Shown here: positions 1 to 9,618 of the stretch, in pieces
Layout of the letters: every line of letters begins with the position of its first letter
Position numbering within the stretch: position 1 is the stretch's first letter
NCBI GenBank assembly: GCA_964487795.1
Contig: CAZASI010000001.1
Coordinates: 248,001 to 312,000 of the forward strand
Length of the DNA stretch: 64,000 nt
Source: Patescibacterium sp964487795
Lineage (GTDB): Bacteria; Patescibacteriota; Patescibacteriia; Patescibacteriales; Patescibacteriaceae
Reading direction: 5' to 3'
Position numbers and translations under genes: made by a program
Notes under the pieces: model-generated
Told to the model about the DNA's origin: nothing
The model's input: the letters and a program-made list of their open reading frames with translations, nothing else
The model's database searches: none

Positions 1-26
1 AAATTTTTTTATACTAAATAATATTT

Positions 27-398
27 TCATAAACTACTATTGCCAGTTAATAAAGTTGAACCGACGAATCTTGTAATAGCATATGCGGCGGCAACTATAA
101 TTAAACCAATGACCGCAGCTAATAAAATATTTTTTGCTTCCTTTACTCTCTCGTCATTACCGGCTGAAGTCATCCATAAAAATCCGGACCATAGAATCAG
201 CGCAAAGAAGATAATACCAACTAATGAAATCGCTTGTTGCAATACTCTTCCGACAACTACCTGCGGAGTGCTTGTAGTGTCTTTAATACCTGCGGTACCG
301 GCCGTTGAATCAAGACCGCCAAGCTCAACGGCAAAGACAAAGGTTGGGAGTGCCGTACAAATCATTAATGCTAAAAGGAGCGATGCAAAACGTTTCAT
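27..398 (-). CDS. Type IV secretion-type pilin-like protein (paralogue 3)
   Basis: Small membrane protein of 123 residues with a cleavable-looking signal peptide (residues 1-23, ending FVFA) and two hydrophobic segments, about 55-75 and 90-112. The loop between them reads MTSAGNDERVKEAK, the hallmark shared by all three genes here. The layout matches the TrbC/VirB2-like T4SS pilin family common in CPR genomes; assembly into a pilus is inference. I use the ATG at 398, one base after the stop of the upstream gene, because the in-frame start at 455 would overlap that gene by 56 bases and hide the signal peptide. Likely the last gene of a three-pilin transcript. Confidence 0.8.
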   Translation of the reverse strand: MKRFASLLLALMICTALPTFVFAVELGGLDSTAGTAGIKDTTSTPQVVVGRVLQQAISLVGIIFFALILWSGFLWMTSAGNDERVKEAKNILLAAVIGLIIVAAAYAITRFVGSTLLTGNSSL

Positions 399-399
399 A

Positions 400-900
400 C
401 TATTTTGCCAAGTTCGTACCGATGAAACTGGTAATCGCGTAAGCTGACATAACAATAATCAAACCAATCACTGCCGCAATTAAAATCTGTTTAGCGCGCT
501 TAACACGATCTTCATTACCCGCCGAAGTCATCCACATCAAACCGGCGATAATCACTAAGACGAAAAAAATAGTACCGGTAAAACCAAGTACTGAGCCCAG
601 TATCTTTCCGAGAAAAGTCGGGATATCAACATTCGTCGGTAATTTATTACCAAACTGAGTTTTTGCTCCATCAAGGCCATATCCCCCCGCAAGCTCTTCG
701 CCCTCTTCTTGAGTCGGCGCTGCCTTACAACACTGCTTACCACCGTCACAAGTACCAGTCCCTCCCCTGAGTTCTCGAGCACATACATCCTGACAAGGTC
801 CCTCACAAGTATCCACTGCTACAACCAAATGAGCAGAAAATAAAAAACTAAACAAACCAATTATTGAGAGGTAAATTATTTTTGAAAATAGTGTTTTCAT
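400..900 (-). CDS. Type IV secretion-type pilin-like protein with Cys-rich N-terminus (paralogue 2)
   Basis: 166 residues: signal peptide about 1-28, then a region with six cysteines (residues 32, 36, 40, 51, 57, 58), a low-complexity linker, and the two-helix pilin core with the loop MTSAGNEDRVKRAK. The core places it with the T4SS pilin-like family seen in CPR. The cysteines, absent from its two neighbours, could form disulfides in an exposed head; that is inference. It ends one base before the downstream paralogue begins and starts 72 bases after the upstream one stops, with a hairpin between them, so expression may be partly uncoupled. Confidence 0.8.
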   Translation of the reverse strand: MKTLFSKIIYLSIIGLFSFLFSAHLVVAVDTCEGPCQDVCARELRGGTGTCDGGKQCCKAAPTQEEGEELAGGYGLDGAKTQFGNKLPTNVDIPTFLGKILGSVLGFTGTIFFVLVIIAGLMWMTSAGNEDRVKRAKQILIAAVIGLIIVMSAYAITSFIGTNLAK

Positions 901-937
901 ACGCTTCTCTGTCGCTAAACACGGCTTGGCGCCAAAG

Positions 938-963
938 AAGCGGGTCCGAAACTTCAGACCCGT
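938..963 (-). terminator. Hairpin between pilin genes (weak terminator or processing site)
   Basis: GCGGGTC (940-946) pairs with GACCCGT (957-963) around a 10-base loop; in minus-strand transcription it is followed by a modest U-rich stretch (TTCTTTGG). It lies between pilin paralogues 1 and 2 and could lower or stabilise downstream expression. Confidence 0.45.
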
Positions 964-971
964 GAAAGAAA

Positions 972-1379
972 CTAACCGTTGTTGGTTGCTTTCATCAAAC
1001 TGTTAATCACGAACTGAGCGATACCGAAGGCCGCCATAATAATGACTAAACCGATAATACCGGAAACAATCAATTTGCGGGCTTCAGCGACTTTGTCTTC
1101 ATTACCGCCGGCGGTCATCCACTTGAAACCACCCAACAAAATAATGATAACGGCAACGATACCGAGAAAGCCAAGGATGATACGGATAACACTCGCGACG
1201 ATTGCGCGTGGATCACGTGCACCAAGACCGGTGTCGTTTGCGAAATTTTCTTCGTTATAATTTTCGCCCCAAAGGTTTAAGTTACCGCTTGCGGCTAGGG
1301 CCGGTGACACGGAGAAGGCCATGGCCGGTACGATAGCTAAGTTAAGAGCCAAAAGGCAAGCTGCTATTTTTTTCTTCAT
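972..1379 (-). CDS. Type IV secretion-type pilin-like protein (paralogue 1)
   Basis: 135 residues: signal peptide about 1-29 ending SPALA, a short exposed segment, then two hydrophobic helices separated by MTAGGNEDKVAEARK. Same core as the next two genes. A strong Shine-Dalgarno (AAAGGGGGTGACAT before ATG) supports the start, and is stronger than at most genes in the window, as expected for an abundant structural subunit. First gene of the pilin set, divergent from the glycosyltransferase cluster. Annotated as a VirB2/TrbC-like pilin by architecture; no other secretion-system gene is in the window. Confidence 0.8.
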   Translation of the reverse strand: MKKKIAACLLALNLAIVPAMAFSVSPALAASGNLNLWGENYNEENFANDTGLGARDPRAIVASVIRIILGFLGIVAVIIILLGGFKWMTAGGNEDKVAEARKLIVSGIIGLVIIMAAFGIAQFVINSLMKATNNG

Positions 1380-1458
1380 ATGTCACCCCCTTTCTATTTA
1401 TAAATATCTTTATGTCTTATAAAGATGATATTAACATGATACCATAAAATATATAAAT

Positions 1459-3018
1459 ATGAAACAAAAGAACCTGTCAATTATAGCCTTCATCGCTTTC
1501 TATCTTAGCATCGCCTCAATCCTCGGACTTAACTCTTTCGGTTACCTTGACCCGGACTTCGGTTGGCACCTTAAGGTCGGCGAAAACATAGCCAAGACCA
1601 TGGCTGTCCCAAGCGATCAAATATATATGTGGAGCCTTGAAGGACAAAACTGGGTTGATCATGAATGGCTTTCTAATTTGTTAACGTATTTCCTCTGGCA
1701 GCAAGGCGGATATATTGCCATTTCACTTTTTTTTATTCTCTTGCCACTGCTCGGATTAATTCTACTTAACCGTCATGTCTTTACACACTATTTAAAAAAC
1801 GGACTTGAACGAAGCGTTTTCTGTGCAATAGAACTCGGCGCACTCATGGGTTGCCTGCCACACTTTGGAATACGTCTGCAAGAATTTGCTTTCGTTTTTT
1901 TTATTATCCTACTTATACAAATTGATCGTTTTCGAACTGATGCAAAAATCAAACACATTGTATGGTTGCCCTTACTTCTCTTGGTATGGGCGTATCTCCA
2001 TGGCAGCTACTTGATTGGTGTTGCCGTTACACTTGGTTGGTTAATATATGAACTACTATTATATTTCTGGCCTTGGATGAAAAAAATCTTGAACGAACAC
2101 TCTGTTTCAAAAAAACAAATCATTCTTTTAACGAGCATCGTCATCATTGCCGTAGGAACAACGTTTATCACTCCCTATGGCACAAAGCTCTATGCATTTT
2201 TAAGTGACTATGCGAGTAATCGATATTATATGTCGCATATTCAAGAATGGCGCAGTCCATTCAAATCGCCATTCAGGTATGATCAAATTATTTATACATT
2301 ACTTGTCGTAATTTTTAGTTGCGGAGCGATGTTCTCCTTGAAAAAATTTCCAAAATTATGGCAAGGCGTTTTGCTTATAATGTTATTACTTATGTCAGCA
2401 CGCTCAGTACGACATTTCCCGCTCTGGACCGTGGCTTCGCTACTCTTTGTCGTGCCACTCATAATTGCACCCGCATTCGCCAAACGACGCATTCCCTATC
2501 CACGTACTTGTTTTGCCGTTGTCATGCTTTGTCTGCTCGCAATCTCTTATTCATCATATAGCTCCACGTCGTTTACTAACGATCCTTTTAATTCTTACTG
2601 CAACAAATATCCCTGCGCCGCAATTCAATTCTTGCGTGAACATCCCGAATACCAAAAACTTCGCATCTTTAATAATTATGGCTGGGGCGGCTACATTATT
2701 GGCGTATGGCCCGAACAACGCTTGTTTATTGACGGCCGTTTGCCCCAGTATCCTTTTAATAACCGCACTATATTAGAAGAATACAATGATTTTTTCAACA
2801 AAGACCTATTAGCTAAAAAACTCGAAGAACATAAAATTGAAATGGTTGTCTTTAAACCCCGCGGCGATGATTACAAACCGGATTTTATCGAGCGCTTTAT
2901 ATTTGTACGAACCGAGCAATCATATAAAAACGAATTAATTGACTATCTTAATGCCAATAGTTCTGTGTGGAAAATTGTCTTCGAAGATTCTGTTGCAAAA
3001 ATTTGGGTTAAACAATAA
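1459..3018 (+). CDS. Polytopic membrane protein, GT-C glycosyltransferase-like
   Basis: 519 residues with about ten hydrophobic segments, a short first loop containing DPDFGWHLKVGE, and a soluble C-terminal domain (about 375-519). Acidic residues in the first extracytoplasmic loop followed by many helices are typical of GT-C transferases that take sugars from lipid-phosphate donors. This family-level reading rests on topology only. It is followed by a second GT-C-like gene 2 bases downstream and a GT2 enzyme of the type that charges polyprenyl phosphate, so a small envelope-glycosylation operon is likely. Starts at ATG 1459 after an AT-rich leader with no clear Shine-Dalgarno. Confidence 0.6.
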   Translation: MKQKNLSIIAFIAFYLSIASILGLNSFGYLDPDFGWHLKVGENIAKTMAVPSDQIYMWSLEGQNWVDHEWLSNLLTYFLWQQGGYIAISLFFILLPLLGLILLNRHVFTHYLKNGLERSVFCAIELGALMGCLPHFGIRLQEFAFVFFIILLIQIDRFRTDAKIKHIVWLPLLLLVWAYLHGSYLIGVAVTLGWLIYELLLYFWPWMKKILNEHSVSKKQIILLTSIVIIAVGTTFITPYGTKLYAFLSDYASNRYYMSHIQEWRSPFKSPFRYDQIIYTLLVVIFSCGAMFSLKKFPKLWQGVLLIMLLLMSARSVRHFPLWTVASLLFVVPLIIAPAFAKRRIPYPRTCFAVVMLCLLAISYSSYSSTSFTNDPFNSYCNKYPCAAIQFLREHPEYQKLRIFNNYGWGGYIIGVWPEQRLFIDGRLPQYPFNNRTILEEYNDFFNKDLLAKKLEEHKIEMVVFKPRGDDYKPDFIERFIFVRTEQSYKNELIDYLNANSSVWKIVFEDSVAKIWVKQ

Positions 3019-3020
3019 GT

Positions 3021-4385
3021 ATGAAACATCCCTGCGGTTTTTATTTAAAAAAATCCTTACCTTGGGTGGTGTTTGTCATTGCCCTAATCCTAATTCATTG
3101 GCGTTATGAACTTAACAGTGATGAAGGAGTAGTATTAAATGCTGCCTGGGATATTATCAACGGCAAAAAAATATACGTCGATACATTTGAGTTTATGATG
3201 CCGGGTGCTTCATATTTAATTGCGGCGTGGTGGAAGCTGACTGCAGTAAGCTATACCAGCGCACGCATTATTAGCTTGGCAATTATATATTCCGGACTGA
3301 TTGGATTATATTTAATAAGTACATCATTGGGAATAATACGATGGCGATTCTTAGCTCCCGCACTTTTTATTATCGGTTCGGCGTTCTGGCAACCGATACA
3401 CTACAATGCATTCAATGTCATATCAATTATCTGGGCTCTCTATTTCTTAGTCCGCGCATTCAATCAAAACAAACCATCATCATATTTTATATCGGGGCTT
3501 TTTTCTGGATTGGCTTTTATTTTTTTACAACACAAAGGCTTAGCCCTGATCGGCAGCCTAGGGTCGATTATTGCAGTACTGGTTGTTAGTGGAAAAATAT
3601 CCGGGCGAGCACTTTTATATTTTTGTCTTGGTACAATCCTGCCGCCTATCGCTCTTCTGACATATTGGTCACCGGCAGTGCTATATGAAAATGTTATTTT
3701 ATTTCCCTTGCAGCACTATCAGGAAGTAAACACCTTGCCGCTTAAGCTCTGGGGAGGAACACTCGCGGCCGCGTTGTTACTGAGCGCGTTGGTTGTACAT
3801 TCAACAAAGCATGAAACAAAGGCGGCAATAATAGCGTTAGTATTAACAGGCATTTTTCAAATGCTTTCTAGTATGCCGCGTGCTGACGCTACTCATGTTT
3901 TTCAAGCTCTAACGCCCTTTTTACCATTCTGCGCCATTTTGTTCGAATTATGCCTCAAACAAAGGCATGACAAAAAACTTGTTGCGTTTTTCTGGATGCT
4001 CGGCGTTCTTGCCCTCATATATAACAACCCGCCCTTCCAGCCCTCAGCCGGCTTAGTAATGAAAGCGCTACAAAAATATTGTCCCGAACCAAGCAGTTTG
4101 TATGCTGGACCATTTATGCCGGGTCTGTACCTTGAAAGCAAAGCTCAGGGCCCAACGCCTTATTCCTATTTAATTGAACGACACAATACAAGTGAACACT
4201 TTGCTGATGCGGCCCAGCATCTAATTGCCAATCCGCCACGTTGCGCAGCGCTCAATTACGTCATTGTAGAAAAATTTGGATACACAAAAAATAATCCGGT
4301 TGACCAATTTATAGAAAAAAACTATAGTTTTGCCGGAGAGATAGGTAATATTAAGATTCTGGTTAAGAACCAATATGCGCGTTGA
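3021..4385 (+). CDS. Polytopic membrane glycosyltransferase, GT-C / PMT-like
   Basis: 454 residues, about ten membrane helices. After the first helix the loop reads NSDEGVVLNAAWDIINGK and then DTFEFMMPG, the acidic pattern of ArnT/PMT-type enzymes that use polyprenyl-phosphate sugars outside the membrane. It starts 2 bases after the previous stop and overlaps the next gene, a GT2 glycosyltransferase, by 11 bases. A pathway in which the GT2 makes the lipid-linked sugar and the two GT-C proteins transfer it to a cell-surface acceptor is inference; the acceptor cannot be told. Confidence 0.65.
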   Translation: MKHPCGFYLKKSLPWVVFVIALILIHWRYELNSDEGVVLNAAWDIINGKKIYVDTFEFMMPGASYLIAAWWKLTAVSYTSARIISLAIIYSGLIGLYLISTSLGIIRWRFLAPALFIIGSAFWQPIHYNAFNVISIIWALYFLVRAFNQNKPSSYFISGLFSGLAFIFLQHKGLALIGSLGSIIAVLVVSGKISGRALLYFCLGTILPPIALLTYWSPAVLYENVILFPLQHYQEVNTLPLKLWGGTLAAALLLSALVVHSTKHETKAAIIALVLTGIFQMLSSMPRADATHVFQALTPFLPFCAILFELCLKQRHDKKLVAFFWMLGVLALIYNNPPFQPSAGLVMKALQKYCPEPSSLYAGPFMPGLYLESKAQGPTPYSYLIERHNTSEHFADAAQHLIANPPRCAALNYVIVEKFGYTKNNPVDQFIEKNYSFAGEIGNIKILVKNQYAR

Positions 4386-5109
4386 TATTTGTGTACCAAT
4401 ATATAATGAAGAAAAAGTTATAGCTCAAAACGCACAACGAATTCTCGATTATTGTGAGGATTCTTTATCTTACTGCGACTGGCGTGTTGTTTTAGTTATC
4501 AATGGAACAACAGATGGCTCAGCTAAACTTGCATGCGAGTTAGAAAAAATTCACGAACGACTTTTGTATGTTGAATATCAAGATAGCGGCAAGGGTCAGG
4601 CCCTGCATCGATACTGGCACGAATCAAGCGCTGATATTTTAGTAGGAATGGATTCTGATTTGGCGGTTTCTTTACATGCCTTAACTCCTCTTATTAAGCC
4701 CTTAATCAATAATCAAGCTGACTTAAGTATAGGCAGTCGTTATTTACCCGACTCCAAGGTCCATAGAAGTTTAATGCGGGAAATAATATCACGCGTCTTT
4801 AATTATCTTGCACATATACTATTACATAACCCGCAAAAAGATTTACAATGCGGCTTTAAAGCTCTAACAAAAAGTACATTCACGCTCTTGGAGCACAGGG
4901 CCACAAACAAAGATTGGTTTTTTGATACAGAACTAATCTCTTGGGCCAATCTCTTAAACTTACGCATAATAGAGATTCCTGTAGACTGGAGAGAAGGACG
5001 TTTTGACAGGCGTCGTTCAACGGTTCACTTTTTAAAAATTATTCAAGATTTTATCCTACCCATGCTCACCCTGCGCAAAATAATGAAACGATATAAATCA
5101 TCTTTGTAG
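4375..5109 (+). CDS. Family 2 glycosyltransferase (polyprenyl-phosphate sugar synthase-like)
   Basis: 244 residues with a GT-A fold: N-terminal VDICVPIYNEEKVI, a metal-binding MDSDLAV motif near residue 96, and an RYLPDSKV / CGFKALTK pattern typical of dolichyl-phosphate mannosyltransferase relatives. No membrane helix. It would move a sugar from a nucleotide donor onto polyprenyl phosphate in the cytoplasm, feeding the two GT-C proteins upstream, the nearer of which it overlaps by 11 bases. Sugar identity is not predictable from sequence. Confidence 0.8.
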   Translation: MRVDICVPIYNEEKVIAQNAQRILDYCEDSLSYCDWRVVLVINGTTDGSAKLACELEKIHERLLYVEYQDSGKGQALHRYWHESSADILVGMDSDLAVSLHALTPLIKPLINNQADLSIGSRYLPDSKVHRSLMREIISRVFNYLAHILLHNPQKDLQCGFKALTKSTFTLLEHRATNKDWFFDTELISWANLLNLRIIEIPVDWREGRFDRRRSTVHFLKIIQDFILPMLTLRKIMKRYKSSL

Positions 5110-5136
5110 GGCTGTGATATACTAATATATATACCT

Positions 5137-7728
5137 ATGATTAACCCTCGATTTACAAAACACAAGCAAGGCTACTGGCAAAACAGTAAACCCATGCTTC
5201 GCAATGCTCGTCCGGCGCTGCGCCGCATTCGCGAACATTCCGGTACTTGGAGCCTCAAATCTCTTTTTTCCAATCCACGTGTTAGAAAATTTGCTCGTTA
5301 TGCGGCAATTGGTTTTGTTGTATTTTGCGCAATATTTTTCGCCTGGGCTTCATACGGCTTACCTGATCCGAACAAATTGATTACTCGAGAAATTCCACAA
5401 AGCACAAAAATCTATGATCGTAGCGGCGAAACAATTCTCTACGAAATCTCCGGTGATGAAAAACGCACGCTTGTAAGATTGGATCAAATACCGCAAGTGG
5501 TGCGCGATGCAACTATCGCGATTGAAGACAAAAACTTTTACAAACACAAAGGCTTCAGTCTCTGGGCAATTTTCCGCACAGCCATTACGAACGTTTTAAA
5601 AAGACAAAAGGCGGGCGGATCGACTCTCACTCAACAGTTTCTTAAAAACGCCGTCTTTACCAATGAGAAATTTTATACTCGCAAAGTCAAAGAATTAATT
5701 TTGGCGTATCGCATGGAAAAGAAATTTTCCAAAGATGAAATTTTGCAGATGTATTTTAATGAAATTCCCTATGGCTCAAACGCTTACGGAGTTGAGGCAG
5801 CCAGTTTAAAATATTTTGATAAACATGTTCAAGATATAACTTTATCTGAAGCGGCAATTTTAGCGGCTATGGTACAAAGCCCGAGTCGTTATTCACCGTT
5901 CGGTCCCAATAAAGATGTTCTCGTTTCACGCCAACACTATGTGCTTGATCTTATGGTTGAGCAAGACATGATTTCAAAAGATGAAGCAGAAAAAGCCAAA
6001 GAAGCAAAACTGGTATTTAAAAATCCTTCAGACAATATTATTGCCCCACACTTTGTTTTGCACATTAAAGAAATGCTCGCGGAAAAGTACGGAGAAAAAA
6101 CCGTTGAACAAGGCGGGCTAAAAATCATCACCACACTTGATACCTACAAACAAGAAATTGCCGAAGAGGTTATTAAGAAAAAAGCTGAAGACAATGAAAA
6201 ACGTTTTAACGCGACGAACGCCGCGCTCGTCTCTATTGATCCTAAAACTGGACAGGTCTTAGCTATGGTTGGCTCACGAGATTATTTTGATGAAGCGGTT
6301 GATGGTCAAGTCAACGTAGCGCTTAAAGCCAGGCAGCCGGGTTCATCACTAAAACCAATTGTCTACGCCTCGGCATTTACCAAGGGATACACACCCAATA
6401 CAATCCTCTACGACGTAGTTACTAACTTTGCAGCTTCAGGCAAAGCCTTTGAACCGCGCAACTACAACGGAAAAGAATATGGACCAGTAACTATGAAAAA
6501 AGCCTTAGCTGGATCATTAAACGTTCCGGCGGTTAAAACCCTCTACTTGGCAGGACTTGATCACACCCTAGAAATAACAAAAAAATTAGGCTACACCACA
6601 CTTAATGACAAAGATCGCTTTGGATTATCCTTGGTTTTAGGCGGAGGAGAAGTAACCTTACTTGAACACACCAATGCCTACAGCGCCTTTGCCCGCGACG
6701 GCATCATGCGCGACCCAAGTTATATATTAAAAGTTGAAGATCGCGATGGTAAGGTTCTCGAAGAATATAAGGATACTGAGCGCCGCGTTTTTGAACCTAA
6801 CATCGCGCGTGAAATAAACTCCATATTATCCGACAACGGAGAACGAGCTTATATTTTCGGTGGCAGTAATTTCTTAACTTTGGGCAATCGTCCGGTCGCT
6901 GCTAAAACCGGTACAACCAACAATAACCGCGACGCTTGGACCATGGGCTATACACCGTCACTTGTTACGGGTGTGTGGATTGGAAATAATAATAACAAAG
7001 AAATGAAAGCCGGCTCTGACGGAAGCATTGTTGCTGCTCCGATTTGGAATGAATATATGCGCCGCGTACTTGGTAATGAAAATATTGAAACCTTTGCCGC
7101 GCCTTCAATTCCGGTAACAGGTAAAGCTGTATTAGACGGACAAAGCGCAACACCAGTTAAAATAAAGATTGATAAAGCTTCAGGTCTACTTGCTACAGAA
7201 TTTACACCCGAGAGCTTTATAGAGGAACGCAGCTATCAGACCGTGCATGATATTTTATATTACGTTGAAAAAAATAATCCAACCGGACCATCACCTAAAA
7301 ATCCAGCCGCCGATCCTCAATATAATTTATGGGAAGGACGGGTTCAAGAATGGGCAAAGAAGAATAAAATTAACAGTGAAGAACCGCCAACTGAAAAAGA
7401 TAATTTGCATATCCCGGAAAATCTTCCAGTCTTTAGTGTGCAAAATTTTTCCGAAGGACAAACTGTTAACAGTGACAGTTTAAGTGTAAAAATTATTGCT
7501 TCGGCGCCGCGTGGTGTTGGTCGCGCAGATTATTATATTGATAGCGCAATGCTTTTAAGTGTTGTTACCTATCCGTATAATCTTGAGAATGCTTCTATTA
7601 ATCATCTCTCAAGCGGCTTTCATGAATTAAAAATTAAAGTGTGTGATGATATAGATAATTGCTCAGAACAAAAATTTAATTTTAATTACAAGCCATCAAA
7701 AGTTCCTATTTTAGATTTGCGAAGGTAA
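5137..7728 (+). CDS. Bifunctional penicillin-binding protein, PBP1a type
   Basis: 863 residues. Basic cytoplasmic tail (1-50), one membrane helix (about 52-72), GT51 transglycosylase domain with the catalytic Glu at 130 (IEDKNFYKHKG) and the GGSTLTQQ motif near 160, then the transpeptidase domain with SxxK at 403-406, SxN at 460-462 and KTG at 590-592. It polymerises lipid II and cross-links peptides outside the membrane. The C-terminal 100 residues resemble an Ig-like fold (FHELKIKVCDDIDNCSE), an extra domain seen in several Gram-positive-type PBPs. Follows the glycosyltransferase cluster by 27 bases and ends at a bidirectional terminator. Confidence 0.93.
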   Translation: MINPRFTKHKQGYWQNSKPMLRNARPALRRIREHSGTWSLKSLFSNPRVRKFARYAAIGFVVFCAIFFAWASYGLPDPNKLITREIPQSTKIYDRSGETILYEISGDEKRTLVRLDQIPQVVRDATIAIEDKNFYKHKGFSLWAIFRTAITNVLKRQKAGGSTLTQQFLKNAVFTNEKFYTRKVKELILAYRMEKKFSKDEILQMYFNEIPYGSNAYGVEAASLKYFDKHVQDITLSEAAILAAMVQSPSRYSPFGPNKDVLVSRQHYVLDLMVEQDMISKDEAEKAKEAKLVFKNPSDNIIAPHFVLHIKEMLAEKYGEKTVEQGGLKIITTLDTYKQEIAEEVIKKKAEDNEKRFNATNAALVSIDPKTGQVLAMVGSRDYFDEAVDGQVNVALKARQPGSSLKPIVYASAFTKGYTPNTILYDVVTNFAASGKAFEPRNYNGKEYGPVTMKKALAGSLNVPAVKTLYLAGLDHTLEITKKLGYTTLNDKDRFGLSLVLGGGEVTLLEHTNAYSAFARDGIMRDPSYILKVEDRDGKVLEEYKDTERRVFEPNIAREINSILSDNGERAYIFGGSNFLTLGNRPVAAKTGTTNNNRDAWTMGYTPSLVTGVWIGNNNNKEMKAGSDGSIVAAPIWNEYMRRVLGNENIETFAAPSIPVTGKAVLDGQSATPVKIKIDKASGLLATEFTPESFIEERSYQTVHDILYYVEKNNPTGPSPKNPAADPQYNLWEGRVQEWAKKNKINSEEPPTEKDNLHIPENLPVFSVQNFSEGQTVNSDSLSVKIIASAPRGVGRADYYIDSAMLLSVVTYPYNLENASINHLSSGFHELKIKVCDDIDNCSEQKFNFNYKPSKVPILDLRR

Positions 7729-7752
7729 TGAGAGAATAAAAAACTTATTACA

Positions 7753-7778
7753 AAAAAAGCCGCTTACGCGGCTTTTTT
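7753..7778. terminator. Bidirectional intrinsic terminator
   Basis: A6GCCGC (7753-7763), loop TTAC, GCGGCT6 (7768-7778). Serves the PBP gene on plus and the gene ending at 7764 on minus; the loop contains the minus-strand stop codon. Confidence 0.9.
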
Positions 7779-8495
7779 AATATCTTCACCCCAGATTTCT
7801 TTCATAATTTCATTAGCTACTATATTGACGTCATTGCGAGAATTTCTTATTTGTCTACCGTAGTTTCGATTAATCGGTATTCTTTTCGCTTCAGCATCCA
7901 TAGGAAGTTCCTTAAAAACTCCTGATATTTCTTTCTCGTTATATACAGCAGGTCCCATGAGAGCATCTTCGTGCCCAATTATTAAGCCATGTCTTTTAAA
8001 TATTTCAAAGTTGCGCTCATATTCTTTATCATTTTTCCCAGAAGCAACACTTGCGATATCAAAATCAATTCCCTTATTTTCAAGCTGCTCAGCCATTTTT
8101 ACCATCCCTTCCCCCTCACTCATATACTCTGTGACAAAAAGTACCCTGCCTTTAATTTGATCCAAAATATCATCAAGTTTATTTTCAGTATTTTCTACTT
8201 TCTCGGTTTCCCAATAGTGGCCCTTTCCACCGGCAATAAATAATGTTTTAATCGGTTTAGTGGTTACTTTTTCAGTGATTTTTTTTAAAATTAGCGTTGG
8301 AATTCGGCCACTCGCATCATCACCAATTAGAGTGGTGTATTCTTCCTTCTCTATTGCTGCTTTAAGTTTAGTTACCAGTTTTCCTATCTGCTTTTTTAAA
8401 TCAGAAAATTCTTCAAAATTATACTCCCTCTCGTTTTCTATTAAGTTATTACTTTGATCTATTATTTTTTCCTCAGGAACCATTTCAAGAGACAT
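7764..8495 (-). CDS. Conserved CPR-type protein, phosphoribosyltransferase-like
   Basis: 243 residues from the ATG at 8495, 4 bases after the dnaN stop; an in-frame start at 8531 would run 32 bases into dnaN. A segment IGDDASGRIPTLI is followed by RVLFVTEYMSEGEGMVKMAEQL, where a beta strand, acidic residue and glycine-containing turn resemble the PRPP-binding loop of type I phosphoribosyltransferases. The acidic pair of that loop is incomplete, so catalysis is uncertain and the assignment is by pattern only. Co-directional with dnaN and dnaA, probably co-transcribed. Confidence 0.45.
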   Translation of the reverse strand: MSLEMVPEEKIIDQSNNLIENEREYNFEEFSDLKKQIGKLVTKLKAAIEKEEYTTLIGDDASGRIPTLILKKITEKVTTKPIKTLFIAGGKGHYWETEKVENTENKLDDILDQIKGRVLFVTEYMSEGEGMVKMAEQLENKGIDFDIASVASGKNDKEYERNFEIFKRHGLIIGHEDALMGPAVYNEKEISGVFKELPMDAEAKRIPINRNYGRQIRNSRNDVNIVANEIMKEIWGEDIKKAA

Positions 8496-8499
8496 ATAC

Positions 8500-9618
8500 T
8501 TATTTCTTAATCGGCATGATGATATATACAAACCCCGGATCAGCTTCGTCTTTAATCACACATGGTGTTTGATCATCTATCACTTCAAAAATTACCGAGC
8601 TGCCAGATACGGCCGCAAGACCGTCAAGAACATAGCGATAATTCAATGTGATGGAAGCATCCTTACCGGTAATAATTCCCGCTAGTTTTGTATTGTGCTC
8701 ACCGGCTTGACCCGAGGCTGAGGAAACAGAAAGCTCGCCCTTAGTAGATAGAGAAAAAACAATATCATTTACTCCTGAGCGTGAGAAAAGCGACGCTGCC
8801 TTAACTGCTCGTACAACCTCATCACGAACGATTGAGGCGCTGCATTCATGCTTTACGGGAATAATCTGACGGTAGTCCGGATACTGACCATCAATCAAGC
8901 GTGAGACCAATTCAGTGGCCCCAACAACAAATAAACATTGATTGTCGGATGCATACATAAATACATCCTTAGCCTCATCGTCGCCGGATTTTTCATTGGA
9001 AATAATACGCACTAATTCTTGCAAAGTTTTAGCCGGCACAATTAATTTTCTATCGCTTGAAAAAGTTGATTCGATCTTAATCTTTTTTTCAGATAAACGA
9101 TAGCTGTCTGTTCCGGCAATTAATAACTCATCACTTGAACAAGAAAATAATACTCCCGATAATTCTAAACGAGATTCATCAGCTGACACTGAAAATAAAA
9201 CTCGACTCAGGGCTTTTTTTAATTCTTCAGTATTTATTTTTAAATGCTCAGTTCGCTCAATCACTGGAATCAATGGAAATTCTTCAGCTGCCAAGCCTTT
9301 TATTTTTGTTTCATAGCTTGCGCATCGTAGTTGCAACTCCGCATCAAGAAGTTCAATCTCAACTTTGTCATTATCAAGTAAATTAACATATTCTGAAATC
9401 AATCGGGCATCAACCGTAAAATCCCCCTCAAGTTCAATCTTGCCGCGCACCACACTTGTAATACCGATTTCTAGGTTGGTACTTATTAATTTAATAATTC
9501 CCTCATGAGCTGAAAATAAAATATTATTTAAAATCGGCAGATTGGTATTTTTCTGTGCAATGTGGTTTACAGCAAAGAGGCCGTCCTTGAGGTTTTTTTG
9601 TAGTGTTATTATTTTCAT
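8500..9618 (-). CDS. dnaN: DNA polymerase III beta subunit (sliding clamp)
   Basis: 372 residues, the usual length for three tandem clamp folds. It begins MKIITLQKNLKDGL, with the conserved LPILNNIL near residue 27, and ends in VYIIMPIKK, matching the family's C-terminal MPM(R/K) strand. The ring-shaped dimer tethers polymerase to DNA. It lies downstream of dnaA on the same strand with a 214-base spacer, a common bacterial order near an origin. Confidence 0.96.
   Translation of the reverse strand: MKIITLQKNLKDGLFAVNHIAQKNTNLPILNNILFSAHEGIIKLISTNLEIGITSVVRGKIELEGDFTVDARLISEYVNLLDNDKVEIELLDAELQLRCASYETKIKGLAAEEFPLIPVIERTEHLKINTEELKKALSRVLFSVSADESRLELSGVLFSCSSDELLIAGTDSYRLSEKKIKIESTFSSDRKLIVPAKTLQELVRIISNEKSGDDEAKDVFMYASDNQCLFVVGATELVSRLIDGQYPDYRQIIPVKHECSASIVRDEVVRAVKAASLFSRSGVNDIVFSLSTKGELSVSSASGQAGEHNTKLAGIITGKDASITLNYRYVLDGLAAVSGSSVIFEVIDDQTPCVIKDEADPGFVYIIMPIKK

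Noticed and set aside
40..447. Open frame of 135 codons on plus opposite the pilin genes
   Set aside because: Antisense to a clear pilin gene with signal peptide and conserved loop; the product has no recognisable features.
8495..8531. Upstream start (8531) for the phosphoribosyltransferase-like gene
   Set aside because: It would overlap dnaN by 32 bases; the ATG at 8495 follows dnaN by 4 bases and gives the expected N-terminus.
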